DNA of 44,513 nucleotides from Accumulibacter sp. (GTDB taxonomy: Bacteria; Pseudomonadota; Gammaproteobacteria; Burkholderiales; Rhodocyclaceae): positions 1 through 44,513 of the forward strand of contig JAIRPF010000056.1 in NCBI GenBank assembly GCA_031257115.1, written 5' to 3'. Shown piece by piece: positions 34,839 through 43,327 of this stretch; position 1 is the stretch's first letter, and each line of letters opens with the position of its first letter. Below the pieces are notes generated by a model that saw only the letters and a list, made by a program, of their open reading frames with translations, ran no database searches and was not told the DNA's origin. A program made the position numbers and the translations under genes.

Positions 34839-35111
34839 CTATTCGCCCGGCGGCACGTATCCCCGCACCGGTTCGACGCCCTCGCCGAAAAAGTACCTTT
34901 CGACCTGTTCGGTCAGGTACTTGCGATGGCCGGCGTCGGCCAGGTTCAAACGGTTTTCGTTGATGATCATCGTCTGCATACGCATCCATTGCTGCCATGC
35001 TTCCTTGGAAACGCCGGCGAAAATCCGCTTGCCCAGCTCGCCCGGATACGGCGGAAAATCAAGGCCCTCCGCCTCGCGGCCGAGTTTGACGCAATTGACC
35101 ATTCTTGCCAT
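34839..35111 (-). CDS. yggX: Fe(2+)-trafficking / oxidative damage protection protein YggX
   Basis: This small cytoplasmic protein of 90 residues protects iron-sulfur enzymes and is linked to iron traffic. The family N-terminus [20 protein letters not shown] with its single conserved Cys7, YPGELGKRI and [20 protein letters not shown] are all clear. GGAG lies about ten bases before the ATG. In many betaproteobacteria it follows argA; here argA lies upstream on the same strand, but 412 bp of repeat DNA have come between. Confidence 0.97.
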   Translation of the reverse strand: MARMVNCVKLGREAEGLDFPPYPGELGKRIFAGVSKEAWQQWMRMQTMIINENRLNLADAGHRKYLTEQVERYFFGEGVEPVRGYVPPGE

Positions 35112-35523
35112 GAGAATCGGCTCCAGTCAGTGATTGATGAAAAAGTCGAGTGCCACGGACGTGGCGAAACCCCAAAATGTTAACCACGGAGAGCACGGAA
35201 AGAAACGGGATTTTCCATGAGTTTTTCTCCGCGCCTCTCCGTGATTTTCGTGTCTGGCGCGTTTTCGAGTCAAACACTTACGAATTTCCGTCATCCCCGC
35301 GCAGGCGGGAATCCAGTTCGTTGCTTCCAGACCGAAGGGCCGCGAATGTTTGCGACGCTCCGCGCCGGAGTGTACGCGCTGGATTCCCGCTTTCGCGGGA
35401 ATGACGGGGGAAGGGGACGGGCATCGCTTGAATCGGAATCGCTAAGGTTTTTTCGTGCGCTCCGTGAACTCCGTGGCCAATGTTTTTTCCTTTTGCCGGT
35501 TTTTGCACTCGCCGTGCTTCCAT
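35112..35523. repeat. Gene-free 412 bp between argA and yggX holding a composite inverted-repeat element
   Basis: The modules occur in the same order as in the 33.3-33.7 kb gap: outer arm (AACCACGGAGAGCACGG, 35176-35192), inner hairpin (CATCCCCGCGCAGGCGGGAA, 35292-35311), internal GCGCCGGAGTGTACGCGCTG (35363-35382), perfect dRS3-like hairpin ATTCCC-GCTTTCGC-GGGAAT (35383-35402) and an inverse outer arm (GCTCCGTGAACTCCGTGGCC, 35459-35478). No gene is seen. Confidence 0.78.
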
Positions 35524-36843
35524 CTACAGCGTCTTGGCGAAAATTTTGGAGCGGCGTTGCAGGTTGTAGACCAGACGTTTTTCCTCGGGCAGGTCGGCCA
35601 GCGTTTTTTCGACGAATCCGCGCTCCCGGAACCAGTGCGCGGTCAGGGTGGTGAGCACGAACAGCCGCCTGACGCCGGCCGCGCGGGCGCGCGTTTCGAT
35701 GCGCTTGAGCAACTGCTCGCCGTATCCCCAGCGCCTGTAATGGGGATGCACCGCCATGCAGGCCAGTTCCGCCTGCTCGTTGCCGTAGGGATACAGGGCG
35801 GCGCAGCCGACGATCATCGCGTCGTGCTCGACCACCGAGAAGCGCGAGATTTCGCGTTCGAGCAGTTCGCGCGAGCGGCGCACCAGCGCGCCGGACTCCT
35901 CCAGCGGCTGGATCAGCGCGACGAGGCCGCTGATGTCGTCGGGGCGCGCGTCGCGCAGGATTTCCAGCGATTCGCGCGTGATGATCGTGCCGACGCCGTC
36001 GCGCGAGAAAAGTTCGAGCAGCAGGGTTCCGTCTTCGTTGAAGCCGATGAGGTGCACCCGCCCGACTCCCGAACGGCTGGCGCGCACGGCGCACGGCAGA
36101 TAGCGCCGGATGTCCGGCGAAAGCCAGTCGGCCTCGCGCATCAGCCGCTCCGCCGCGTCCGCGGTCAGTTCGTCGAGCAGCCGGCCGCCGCTGTCGGTGA
36201 CTCCCGGACTGTCGGACAGGAAAATCAGCTTGTCGGCGTTGATGGCGATGGCCGTCGCCTCGGCGACTTCTTCCATCGCCAGGTTGAAGATTTCGCCGGT
36301 CGGACTCTGCCCGGTGCACGACAGGATGACGATGTTGCCCAGTCCGAGCTGCGCCCGCACGCCGTCGGCGTCGATCTTGCGCACCGTCCCGGCGTACTGC
36401 ATGTCGACGCCGTCGATCACGCCGACCGGCTTGGCGGTGATGAAATTGCCGCCGACCACGCGGATCCGGCTGTTGGCCATCGGCGTATCCGGCAGGCCCT
36501 GCGAGAGCAGCGCCTCGATTTCCAGATACACGCTGCCCACGGCGTCGATCACGCAATCGAGCGTGGCCGCGTCGGTGATGCGATAACCGGCGTGAACCCT
36601 GGATTCCAGGCCCTTTTCGCGCAATTCTTCCTCGATCTGGGGACGCGCGCCGTGCGCCAGCACCAGCCGCACGCCGAGCGCCGCGAGCAGGTTGGCGTCG
36701 TAGGCCAGCGTGCGCGCGAAAGGACCGGAAATGGCCTTGCCGCCAAACGCGATGACGAAAGTCTTGCCGCGAAAAAGGTTGATGTACGGAGCCGTCGACC
36801 GGAACAGCGATACGAACTGCGAGGCGCTCTGGGCATCGAACAT
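35524..36843 (-). CDS. argA: N-acetylglutamate synthase (amino-acid N-acetyltransferase)
   Basis: This is the first enzyme of arginine synthesis, making N-acetylglutamate from glutamate and acetyl-CoA, 439 residues. The N-terminal amino-acid-kinase-like domain (about 20-285) has KTFVIAFGGKAI and LVLAHGARPQIEE; it is regulatory and binds arginine in this family. The C-terminal GNAT domain (about 295-435) has the acetyl-CoA loop YRRWGYGEQLL and VLTTLTAHWFRERGF. Length and layout match the classical ArgA. It starts six bases after the pap stop, so it belongs to the rsmE-pap-argA transcript. Confidence 0.97.
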   Translation of the reverse strand: MFDAQSASQFVSLFRSTAPYINLFRGKTFVIAFGGKAISGPFARTLAYDANLLAALGVRLVLAHGARPQIEEELREKGLESRVHAGYRITDAATLDCVIDAVGSVYLEIEALLSQGLPDTPMANSRIRVVGGNFITAKPVGVIDGVDMQYAGTVRKIDADGVRAQLGLGNIVILSCTGQSPTGEIFNLAMEEVAEATAIAINADKLIFLSDSPGVTDSGGRLLDELTADAAERLMREADWLSPDIRRYLPCAVRASRSGVGRVHLIGFNEDGTLLLELFSRDGVGTIITRESLEILRDARPDDISGLVALIQPLEESGALVRRSRELLEREISRFSVVEHDAMIVGCAALYPYGNEQAELACMAVHPHYRRWGYGEQLLKRIETRARAAGVRRLFVLTTLTAHWFRERGFVEKTLADLPEEKRLVYNLQRRSKIFAKTL

Positions 36844-36849
36844 GGTTTT

Positions 36850-38355
36850 TCAATCTCTCTTCTTTTTGGGATTGTCGGAAGCGAGCGCCCGTTCCAGGCG
36901 TTCGCAGATCGTGCGCAGGATTTTCACCCGCGCGTGGCATTTGTCGTCGGCCTCGACCAGGGTCCAGGGCGCTTCGCCGGTGCTCGTCCGGTCGACCATG
37001 TCGCACACGGCGGCGTGGTAAGCGCCGCGCTTTTCCCGGTTGCGCCAATCCTCGCCGGTGATCTTGAAGCGTTTGAACGCGACGTTCTCGCGTTCCCTGA
37101 ACCGCTTCAACTGTTCCTCGTCGCTGATATGCAGCCAGAACTTGACGAGAATCGCCCCGTTTCCGGCCAGTTCGTGCTCGAAATCGTTGATTTCGGCGTA
37201 GGCGCGCAGCCAGTCCGCCTCGGAACAAAGGCCCTCGACCCGCTCGACCAGCACGCGCCCGTACCACGTGCGGTCGAAGATGGCCACCCGGCCGTTGCGC
37301 GGGACGTGCCGCCAGAAACGCCACAGATAGGGCTGCGCCCGTTCTTCCTCGGTCGGCGCGGCCACCGGGACGACCTGGTACTGCCGGGCGTCGAGCGCCG
37401 CCGTCACGCGCCGGATGCCGCCGCCCTTGCCCGCCGCGTCGAAGCCCTCGAAGGCGAGGATCAGCGAACGCCCGCCGAACTTCGGATGGCGCGCGAGGCT
37501 CGCCAAGCGGCCCTGCCACCGGGCGAGTTGCGTTTCGTACATCTTTCTGTCCAGGCGGAGCGAAAGATTCAGCGCCGTCAGCACGTCGAGGCTGTCGCCT
37601 TTCGGGGCGATCGGCGGCGCCACCGGGTAATTCTGGTCGCGCGTGTCGGCCAGGCGCTTTTGCAGCGCGTCGAGGATGACCTTGCCCACGGTCAGCGAGC
37701 GGTAGCGGTCGTCCGTTCCCTCGACGACGATCCACGGCGCCCACGGCGTATTGGTCACGCGCAGCACGTGACGCGCCGCTTCCTGCAACTTGCCGTAGGT
37801 TTTCAGTCGCGCCCGGCTCTCCCGCGTCACCCGCCAGGCCGTGCGCGGGTCCTTTTCCAGCGCATCGAGCCGCCGTTTCTGTCCGTCGCGCGAGAGGTGA
37901 AACCAGAACTTCAGCACCAATGCGCCCTCGTTCGCCAGCATCGCCTCGAAACGGTTGATCTCGTCCAGGCGCTGGTCGAGGCTCCCCTTCGTGAGATCGC
38001 CGGCGATGCGCCCGGCGATCGGGTCGGAATACCAGGAACCGGAAAAGATGCCGATCCGTCCCTTCGGCGGCAGCGTCCGCCAGAAGCGCCACATGGCCGG
38101 CCGCTCGCGCTCCTCGTCGGACGGCGCGGAAAACGCCCGCGTAGACAGGAAACGCGGGTCCATCCATTCGCAAAGGACATTGATCGTCTCGCCCTTGCCC
38201 GCGCCGTCCACCCCGCTGACCAGGATGACGACCGGAAACTTGCCCTGCTCGCGCAGATCGAACTGCGCGTCGAGCAAGGCTTCGCGCAGTTTCGGGACTT
38301 CCGCGCGGAACGTCTCCTTGTCGATCCGGTGTCCGAGTTCCGCCGATTCAAACAT
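36850..38355 (-). CDS. pap: Polyphosphate:AMP phosphotransferase (two-domain PPK2)
   Basis: This enzyme transfers phosphate from polyphosphate to AMP, giving ADP, 501 residues with two tandem PPK2 domains (about 15-240 and 255-490). Each has a Walker A loop (GVDGAGKGE and GFDAAGKGG), a lid region (WRFWRTLPPKGRI and WRFWRHVPRNGRV) and a following GSWY or RTWY Walker-B-type turn. The double-domain form is the one described as Pap, while single-domain PPK2s prefer other nucleotides. Its start overlaps the end of rsmE by eight bases and it is followed by argA after six, so all three are probably translated from one mRNA. Confidence 0.95.
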   Translation of the reverse strand: MFESAELGHRIDKETFRAEVPKLREALLDAQFDLREQGKFPVVILVSGVDGAGKGETINVLCEWMDPRFLSTRAFSAPSDEERERPAMWRFWRTLPPKGRIGIFSGSWYSDPIAGRIAGDLTKGSLDQRLDEINRFEAMLANEGALVLKFWFHLSRDGQKRRLDALEKDPRTAWRVTRESRARLKTYGKLQEAARHVLRVTNTPWAPWIVVEGTDDRYRSLTVGKVILDALQKRLADTRDQNYPVAPPIAPKGDSLDVLTALNLSLRLDRKMYETQLARWQGRLASLARHPKFGGRSLILAFEGFDAAGKGGGIRRVTAALDARQYQVVPVAAPTEEERAQPYLWRFWRHVPRNGRVAIFDRTWYGRVLVERVEGLCSEADWLRAYAEINDFEHELAGNGAILVKFWLHISDEEQLKRFRERENVAFKRFKITGEDWRNREKRGAYHAAVCDMVDRTSTGEAPWTLVEADDKCHARVKILRTICERLERALASDNPKKKRD

Positions 38356-39124
38356 GGTTCAATCCCCCTCCGGGCGCGTCCCCGAAATCTCCCCACAAAC
38401 ACTGGATCGCCGCCAGCGCCGCCAGGCCCGCCGTCTCCGTGCGCAGAACGCGCGGGCCGATGCGGACGGCCGTGAAACCGGCCGCGCGCGCCAGCTCGAT
38501 CTCTTCCGGCGCCAGCCCGCCCTCGGCGCCGACCAGCAGTTCGACGGCGGCGCCCGCCTCCGGCGCGGGGAGCGCGGCGAGCGCGACGGAGGCGCTGGGG
38601 TCGAGCAGCAGGCGCGTCGGCCGGCCGCCGGCCGGAAGCCGGCCAAGCCAGTCGCGCAAATCCTCCGGATCGGCGATTTCCGGCACGCGGTTGCGTCCGC
38701 ACTGCTCGCAGGCGGAAACCGCCACGGCGCGCCAGTGCGCCGCCCGCTTTTTCGCCCGCTCGCCTTCCAGGCGGACGACGCCGCGCCTCGTCACCACCGG
38801 CGCGATACGCCCGACGCCCAATTCCACCGCCTTCTGCACGGTCAAATCCATCTTCTCGCCCGCCTGCAAAGCCTGCGCCAGCGTCAGCCCAAGCGGCGAT
38901 TCCCGCTCGACGCCGCGCCAGGCCAGCACCTCGGCGACCACCGCCTCGCGGTCGCGGGAATGGACGCGGCAAGCGTACTCCCCGCCCTTGCCGTCGAACA
39001 GCGTCAGCGCGTCGCCCGCCGCCAGCCGCAACGCGCGCGCCGCGTGCCGGGCGGCGGCGGGCGGCAGCGCGACGCGCGCGCCGGCGGCGAGAGGAATGGG
39101 CGTATGGAAACGCGGCGGATTCAT
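38348..39124 (-). CDS. rsmE: 16S rRNA (uracil-1498-N3) methyltransferase RsmE
   Basis: This SPOUT-class methyltransferase modifies U1498 of 16S rRNA, 258 residues. It has an N-terminal PUA-like domain (about 1-75, HAARALRLAAGDALTLFDGK) and a C-terminal knot domain with the SAM motifs LLVGAEGGLAPEE (about 195-207) and RIGPRVLRTETAGLAALA (about 220-237). QKAVELGVGRIAPV is a further family mark. The ATG at 39124 is chosen because everything upstream reads through repeat DNA. It overlaps pap by eight bases. The protein is unusually rich in Ala and Arg. Confidence 0.96.
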   Translation of the reverse strand: MNPPRFHTPIPLAAGARVALPPAAARHAARALRLAAGDALTLFDGKGGEYACRVHSRDREAVVAEVLAWRGVERESPLGLTLAQALQAGEKMDLTVQKAVELGVGRIAPVVTRRGVVRLEGERAKKRAAHWRAVAVSACEQCGRNRVPEIADPEDLRDWLGRLPAGGRPTRLLLDPSASVALAALPAPEAGAAVELLVGAEGGLAPEEIELARAAGFTAVRIGPRVLRTETAGLAALAAIQCLWGDFGDAPGGGLNHV

Positions 39125-39659
39125 GCCCGGTATTATCCTGGAAAAACGCCCGGACGCGGCGCGCGCATGACCCCACCGCGAAGCCGCCTCCTCCGTGGAA
39201 ATTCCGTGATCTCCCGTGACATCCGTATTTCCGCGCGCGGTTCCCGCGGAGGCGGAGTCCCTCAACCCGCCCAACCGAAAGCGCCCTGGAGGGGAGATTC
39301 TGCAATGAAGCGCGGGCGGGACGCCCGCAAACGAACGAAGCGGGCGAGACGCCCGCGCTTCAAGGGAGGATTCGGCGGAAAAAACAAGCCTCCCTCCTGA
39401 GGGAGGCGGTCGCGCGACAGCGCGTTTTCGAATCAACCGCCCGCAAACCCCTGTTATTCACGTGTTCGCGGGAATGACGGGGGCTTTCTTTCGCTTCCCA
39501 CTTTTCGCAGTCCCATCCCGCCCGTGAACCGGGCAAACCTCCCTCAAGAGGGAGGTTTGCCTTGCGGCGCTTCGCGCCGGGGGGTTGGACAAGGGCGGGG
39601 ATCGTTCGTCCCGTGGTGCGTTCGCTTTTCGTAACGCGCGGGGTCAAGCCGGAAACGGT
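39125..39659. repeat. Gene-free 535 bp with palindromic repeats
   Basis: No gene is seen. It contains GCGGGCGGGACGCCCGC (39312-39328), mirrored by GCGGGCGAGACGCCCGC (39340-39356). A near-identical module is found at about 4780-4800. CCTCCCTCCTGAGGGAGG (39391-39408) with GCGCGACAGCGCG and CCTCCCTCAAGAGGGAGG (39539-39556) with GGCGCTTCGCGCC (39564-39576) follow. Between them is a half dRS3-like hairpin ending GGGAATGACGGGGG (39469-39482). The rsmE promoter presumably lies in the first 100 bp. Confidence 0.72.
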
Positions 39660-40433
39660 TTAGCCGCTTTTCCGTCTCGCCGCGTCGATCAGGCGGCGGG
39701 CGATGCTGGCCTGGTCGGGGAGCGGCGGCAGGGCGTGGCGGGGGAACCAGGCGGCGGCTTCGATTTCGACGGGGTCGGGGGTGATGTCGCCGCCGGCGTA
39801 GTCGGCGAAGAAGGCGATCATCAGCGAATTGGGGAAAGGCCACGGCTGGGTCTGGAAATAGCGCAGGTTGGCGATTTCGACGCGCACTTCTTCGCGCACT
39901 TCGCGGACGGCGCATTGTTCGACGGATTCGCCGGCTTCGACGAATCCGGCCAGCGCGCTGAACACGCCGGGCTTGAAGTGCGGGCTGCGCGCCAGCAGCA
40001 GTTCGTCGCCGCGTTCGACCAGGACCATCACCGCCGGCGAGATGCGCGGATAGGCCAGCAGGCCGCAGGCCGGGCAGGTCATGGCGAATTCACCGGGTTT
40101 TTTCGCCGTCGGCGCGCCGCAATGGCCGCAGAAACGGTGGTTTTTTTGCCAGTCCAGCAGCTCGCTGGCGCGTCCGGCCAGCGCGAAAGCCTCAGCGCCG
40201 GCGAGTCCGTAGAGCGGGCGCAGCGGGAAAAATTCGCCGGGGACGCGGGCGGGCAGGTCCGCGATTTCGGCGGCGAAGCAGGGGCGTCCACGCCAGTCGC
40301 CGATGCGAAGCGCCGCCGGGGGATGACCGAAATCGGCGGCGAGTCCCAGCGGGAATGTCTTGGCCGAGGAATCGCCGTCTACGACGAAAAACCGGTTTTC
40401 GCGGCGCAGCAGCCAGTAGGAGGGTTCTTCCAT
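39660..40433 (-). CDS. nudC: NAD(H) pyrophosphatase / NAD-RNA decapping Nudix hydrolase NudC
   Basis: This enzyme hydrolyses NADH to NMNH and AMP and removes NAD caps from RNA, 257 residues. The zinc ribbon is intact (Cys102, Cys105, Cys120, Cys123). The Nudix box runs from Gly163 (GFVEAGES) to about residue 185 with the REVREE core. Downstream is the NudC signature TQPWPFPNS. It follows the HDOD gene by 13 bp and is probably co-transcribed. The ribosome site is weak. Confidence 0.96.
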   Translation of the reverse strand: MEEPSYWLLRRENRFFVVDGDSSAKTFPLGLAADFGHPPAALRIGDWRGRPCFAAEIADLPARVPGEFFPLRPLYGLAGAEAFALAGRASELLDWQKNHRFCGHCGAPTAKKPGEFAMTCPACGLLAYPRISPAVMVLVERGDELLLARSPHFKPGVFSALAGFVEAGESVEQCAVREVREEVRVEIANLRYFQTQPWPFPNSLMIAFFADYAGGDITPDPVEIEAAAWFPRHALPPLPDQASIARRLIDAARRKSG

Positions 40434-40446
40434 GACGTTCGTGTTC

Positions 40447-41619
40447 CTAGGTCTGTATCGCCTCGGCGAAAGCCAGGGCTTGCATCAGCGCCCGGTTGAA
40501 GGCGTCGCCCGAGAGGCCGAGCATGGCGGCCTGGGCGGCGATGGCTTCGCCGTCCTCGCCTTCGCAGGCGATCGCCAGGTCGAGGAAAGGGCCGTAGATG
40601 CCGCTGCGGCCGAGCAGGGCGTCGGCGATGGTTTCGGGCAGGTTCATCGTTTCGAGCGCCTTTTCCATGGAAACGCCGAGCAGGGTTTCGAGCATCGAGA
40701 AAGCGCCGACGATGAACAGGTTGTCGTATTCGTTCTTGTCCACCAGCCCGCAGCCGATGATTTCCATCAGGCGGGCGCGGCACAGCGCCGTGTGCATCTG
40801 GGCTTGCGCCATCGGGTCCCGGCTGGCCGTGGCCAGCAGCAGCGAGAGCCAGCGGTTGAGTTTGTCGTAACCGAGGATGGTCACCGCGTGGCGGAACGAC
40901 TGGATTTCGCACGAGAGTCCGAAACCGACGGAATTGATGTAGCGCAGCAGTTTGTAGGAGAGCGTCACGTCCAGTTTCAGGGCGGCTTCGATTTCCCTGA
41001 TGTCGGCGTTTTTGCGCACCAGATTCATGATGCGGATGATTTGCGCCTGGGCCGGATTGACCGCCTTGGCCCGAACGGACGGTTCCCTGAAGAACCAGCT
41101 CGCGGCGGCGTTGAGGCCGGCGTTGAGGCAGTCCTGAAAGGATTGCTTGTCGGGGACATTGAAGGCCACGCCGATCCCGTGGGGCTGCGTCTGCGCGGCC
41201 AGGGTTTTCAGCTGGGCCGGCGGAAAGCGGCGCGCGTCCAGGCCGATGAAGCGGAACGCGACGCCAGACGACAGCGCGGCCTTGGCGTGCTCGTCGATCA
41301 TCAGGCACAGAGAGGTTCCGGCGGTTTGCAGACTGGCGGCCAGCGTTGCCGCGTCGGCGCCGGCGAAGGCCGCGCCCGGCACTTCGAGGGTAGCGTTCGC
41401 CGGCGCGATCCATTCGAGCAGCCCCGCGTCCCACGGCGTATTTCCGAGGCCGATGAACAGCGGTTTTTCGTCCGCCGGCCAGTCGTCGGCCAGGGATTGC
41501 AGCGCGCCAACGGCCTCGCGCGCGCCCGCGCCGCCCAGCGGATGCAGGCAAAGGCGGTTGGCGAGAATCCGGTTCTGGCGGTTGATGAGCGGCTGGCGGG
41601 AGATGAATACGTCGGGCAT
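40447..41619 (-). CDS. HDOD-domain signalling protein with degenerate EAL-like N-terminus
   Basis: This protein of 390 residues resembles the YuxH type. The N-terminal half (about 1-190) starts FISRQPLINRQNRIL, the usual beginning of an EAL domain, but lacks the EAL metal-binding triad and other acidic ligands, so it should not hydrolyse cyclic-di-GMP. The C-terminal half (about 195-385) is an HDOD domain (LKLDVTLSYKLLRYINSVGF, then QSFRHAVTILGYDKLNRW, GAFSMLETLLG), a helical scaffold without phosphohydrolase residues. Such proteins act by binding partners in signalling or motility control. AGGTAA lies before the ATG. Confidence 0.9.
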   Translation of the reverse strand: MPDVFISRQPLINRQNRILANRLCLHPLGGAGAREAVGALQSLADDWPADEKPLFIGLGNTPWDAGLLEWIAPANATLEVPGAAFAGADAATLAASLQTAGTSLCLMIDEHAKAALSSGVAFRFIGLDARRFPPAQLKTLAAQTQPHGIGVAFNVPDKQSFQDCLNAGLNAAASWFFREPSVRAKAVNPAQAQIIRIMNLVRKNADIREIEAALKLDVTLSYKLLRYINSVGFGLSCEIQSFRHAVTILGYDKLNRWLSLLLATASRDPMAQAQMHTALCRARLMEIIGCGLVDKNEYDNLFIVGAFSMLETLLGVSMEKALETMNLPETIADALLGRSGIYGPFLDLAIACEGEDGEAIAAQAAMLGLSGDAFNRALMQALAFAEAIQT

Positions 41620-41857
41620 GGCGATTACCTGAAAATTGTTCGATCAATTCCTCATGAATCACAAACGCATCGGCGGCCGAATTTTCCTCCGGAGCCGCAT
41701 TGTCCGGCAAATCCTCTCCGGACGGCGGCCGGCGATCCGATACGCCGGCCGGGCGATTCCTGTAGAATCCGCGCGTGCGGCGACGGCGGACGCATGGAGC
41801 GCGGGAGTCAGTCTACCACGGCGCTCCGCCGTTTCCGCGCCGACGCCGCCCGGAAAT

Positions 41858-41903
41858 TCCGCCAATTTCACCAATCTCGCCAAATTCCTCCAATCCCGCC
41901 AAC
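41858..41903. repeat. Imperfect 9-10 bp tandem repeat before the methyltransferase
   Basis: Five units close to TCCGCCAAT: TCCGCCAAT, TTCACCAAT, CTCGCCAAAT, TCCTCCAAT, CCCGCCAAC. They end 13 bases before the ATG at 41917, so they form most of the 5' leader next to the ribosome site. Repeat-number change could alter translation. Confidence 0.7.
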
Positions 41904-41916
41904 TTCTCAGGATCGC

Positions 41917-43092
41917 ATGGAAAATTTTTTTGCCTCGTGCCCGCGCGGTCTCGAGAATCTGCTCTTCGAGGACATCGTTGCCGCCGGCGGCGCGGACGCG
42001 CAAGCCGTGCCCGGCGGCGTGCGATTCGCGGCCGACTGGCGAAGCTGTTACGCCGTCAACCTGCATTCGCGCATCGCCACGCGCGTGCTGTGGCGCGTGG
42101 CGCACGGCCATTACGCCAGGGAGGACGACATCTACCGGCTGGCGCTGGACGCGCCGTGGCCGAAGTGGTTCGACGCCGGGCGAACCCTGCGCGTCGACGT
42201 GACCGCCGTCAAAAGTCCCCTGAAAAGCCTGGAATTCATCACGCTGCGCATCAAGGACGCGGTCTGCGACCGCTTCCGCGCCGACCAGGGCAAGCGGCCG
42301 AGCGTCGATACGCGCGATCCGGACGTGCGCGTGTACGGCTTCCTGACCGCCGACGCCTGCACGTTGTACCTCGACACATCGGGCGCGCCGCTCCATCGGC
42401 GCGGACTGCGCCAGAAAACGGTCGAAGCGCCGCTCAAGGAAAACCTGGCGGCGGGCATCCTGCGTCTGTCCGGCTGGCGGCCGGGCGCGCCGCTGCTCGA
42501 CCCGATGTGCGGCAGCGGCACCTTCCTGACGGAAGCGGCGCAGATGGCGTTGAACATCGCGCCGGGCGCGAACGGGCGCGGTTTCGGCTTTCAGCGCCTG
42601 TCGAATTTCCGGCTGGAGGTCTGGAAAGACCTGCTCGACGCCGCGCAGGAAGCGGAAAAACCGGCGCGCCCGGCGCAAATCTGGGGTAGCGACGTTTCCC
42701 CGGCCGCCGTGCGCGCCGCGCTGGCCAATCTCGACCGCGCCGGCCTGCTGCCAGCGGTCGCGCTGCGATCGGGCGACCTTCTGGAAATCGACGCGCCGGC
42801 GCCGTCCGGCGTCCTGATCGCCAATCTGCCCTACGGCGAGCGCCTGTCGGATCAGGAAGAACTGGCGGCGTTCTACCCGAAACTCGGCGGCGCGCTCAAA
42901 CGCAAATTCGCCGGCTGGGACTGCCACCTGCTGACCGCCGACCCGCGCCTGCCGAAACTGATGCGCCTGACGCCAGGCCGAAAAACGCCGCTCTTCAACG
43001 GAGACATCGAATGCCGCCTGTTCACCTTCAAAATGGTGTCCGGAAGCAACCGCCGCGTTACCGCCGAAAAGCGCGAACGAGAAGAGGTTTAG
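41917..43092 (+). CDS. THUMP-domain class I RNA methyltransferase (RlmL-N/YpsC-like)
   Basis: This SAM-dependent RNA (guanine-N2) methyltransferase has 391 residues. The N-terminal ferredoxin-like/THUMP part (about 1-160) includes VKSPLKSLEFITLRIKDAVC. The C-terminal Rossmann methyltransferase has Asp195 in DPMCGSGTFL and the catalytic NLPY at 303-306 (NLPYGERL), the N-(L/P)-P-Y pattern of N2-guanine methyltransferases. It corresponds to the N-terminal half of Escherichia coli RlmL without the RlmK half, as is common outside gammaproteobacteria. AGGA lies four bases before the ATG. Probable target: guanine in 23S rRNA, inferred. Confidence 0.93.
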   Translation: MENFFASCPRGLENLLFEDIVAAGGADAQAVPGGVRFAADWRSCYAVNLHSRIATRVLWRVAHGHYAREDDIYRLALDAPWPKWFDAGRTLRVDVTAVKSPLKSLEFITLRIKDAVCDRFRADQGKRPSVDTRDPDVRVYGFLTADACTLYLDTSGAPLHRRGLRQKTVEAPLKENLAAGILRLSGWRPGAPLLDPMCGSGTFLTEAAQMALNIAPGANGRGFGFQRLSNFRLEVWKDLLDAAQEAEKPARPAQIWGSDVSPAAVRAALANLDRAGLLPAVALRSGDLLEIDAPAPSGVLIANLPYGERLSDQEELAAFYPKLGGALKRKFAGWDCHLLTADPRLPKLMRLTPGRKTPLFNGDIECRLFTFKMVSGSNRRVTAEKREREEV

Positions 43093-43327
43093 CCACGAAG
43101 GGTACGGCGAGAGGCAAAAGAAAAAATCGTTAACCATAAAGGGCGCGGGGAAAACAAGAATGTAAAACCCTGGCCACGGAGGGTGTGGGGAAAACGGGAT
43201 TTTTCATGATTTTTCTCCGTGTTTCTCCGTAAACTCCGTGCCCAGTGTTTTTCCGTTGTGCCCGTCATGCTCGTTGTGGTTAACTTCCTTTCCTCCCTTT
43301 CTCCAGAATCGATTCGAGGCTTTCAGG
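43093..43327. repeat. Outer-arm inverted repeat without inner hairpins
   Basis: An outer arm (AGCCACGAAGGGTACGGCGA, then CTGGCCACGGAGGGTGTGGGG) is followed by its inverse (TTTTCTCCGTGTTTCTCCGT, then AACTCCGTGCCCAGTG). The inner dRS3-like module present in the other gaps is missing. The stretch forms a large imperfect palindrome centred near 43207. No gene is seen. Confidence 0.72.

Noticed and set aside
35455-38475. 1006-codon open frame on the plus strand
   Set aside because: It is antisense to argA and pap, which have full motif support; no recognisable domain.
40432-41916. Long 5' extension of the THUMP methyltransferase
   Set aside because: The extension is antisense to the HDOD gene and has shadow composition; the ATG at 41917 has a ribosome site and starts the normal domain.
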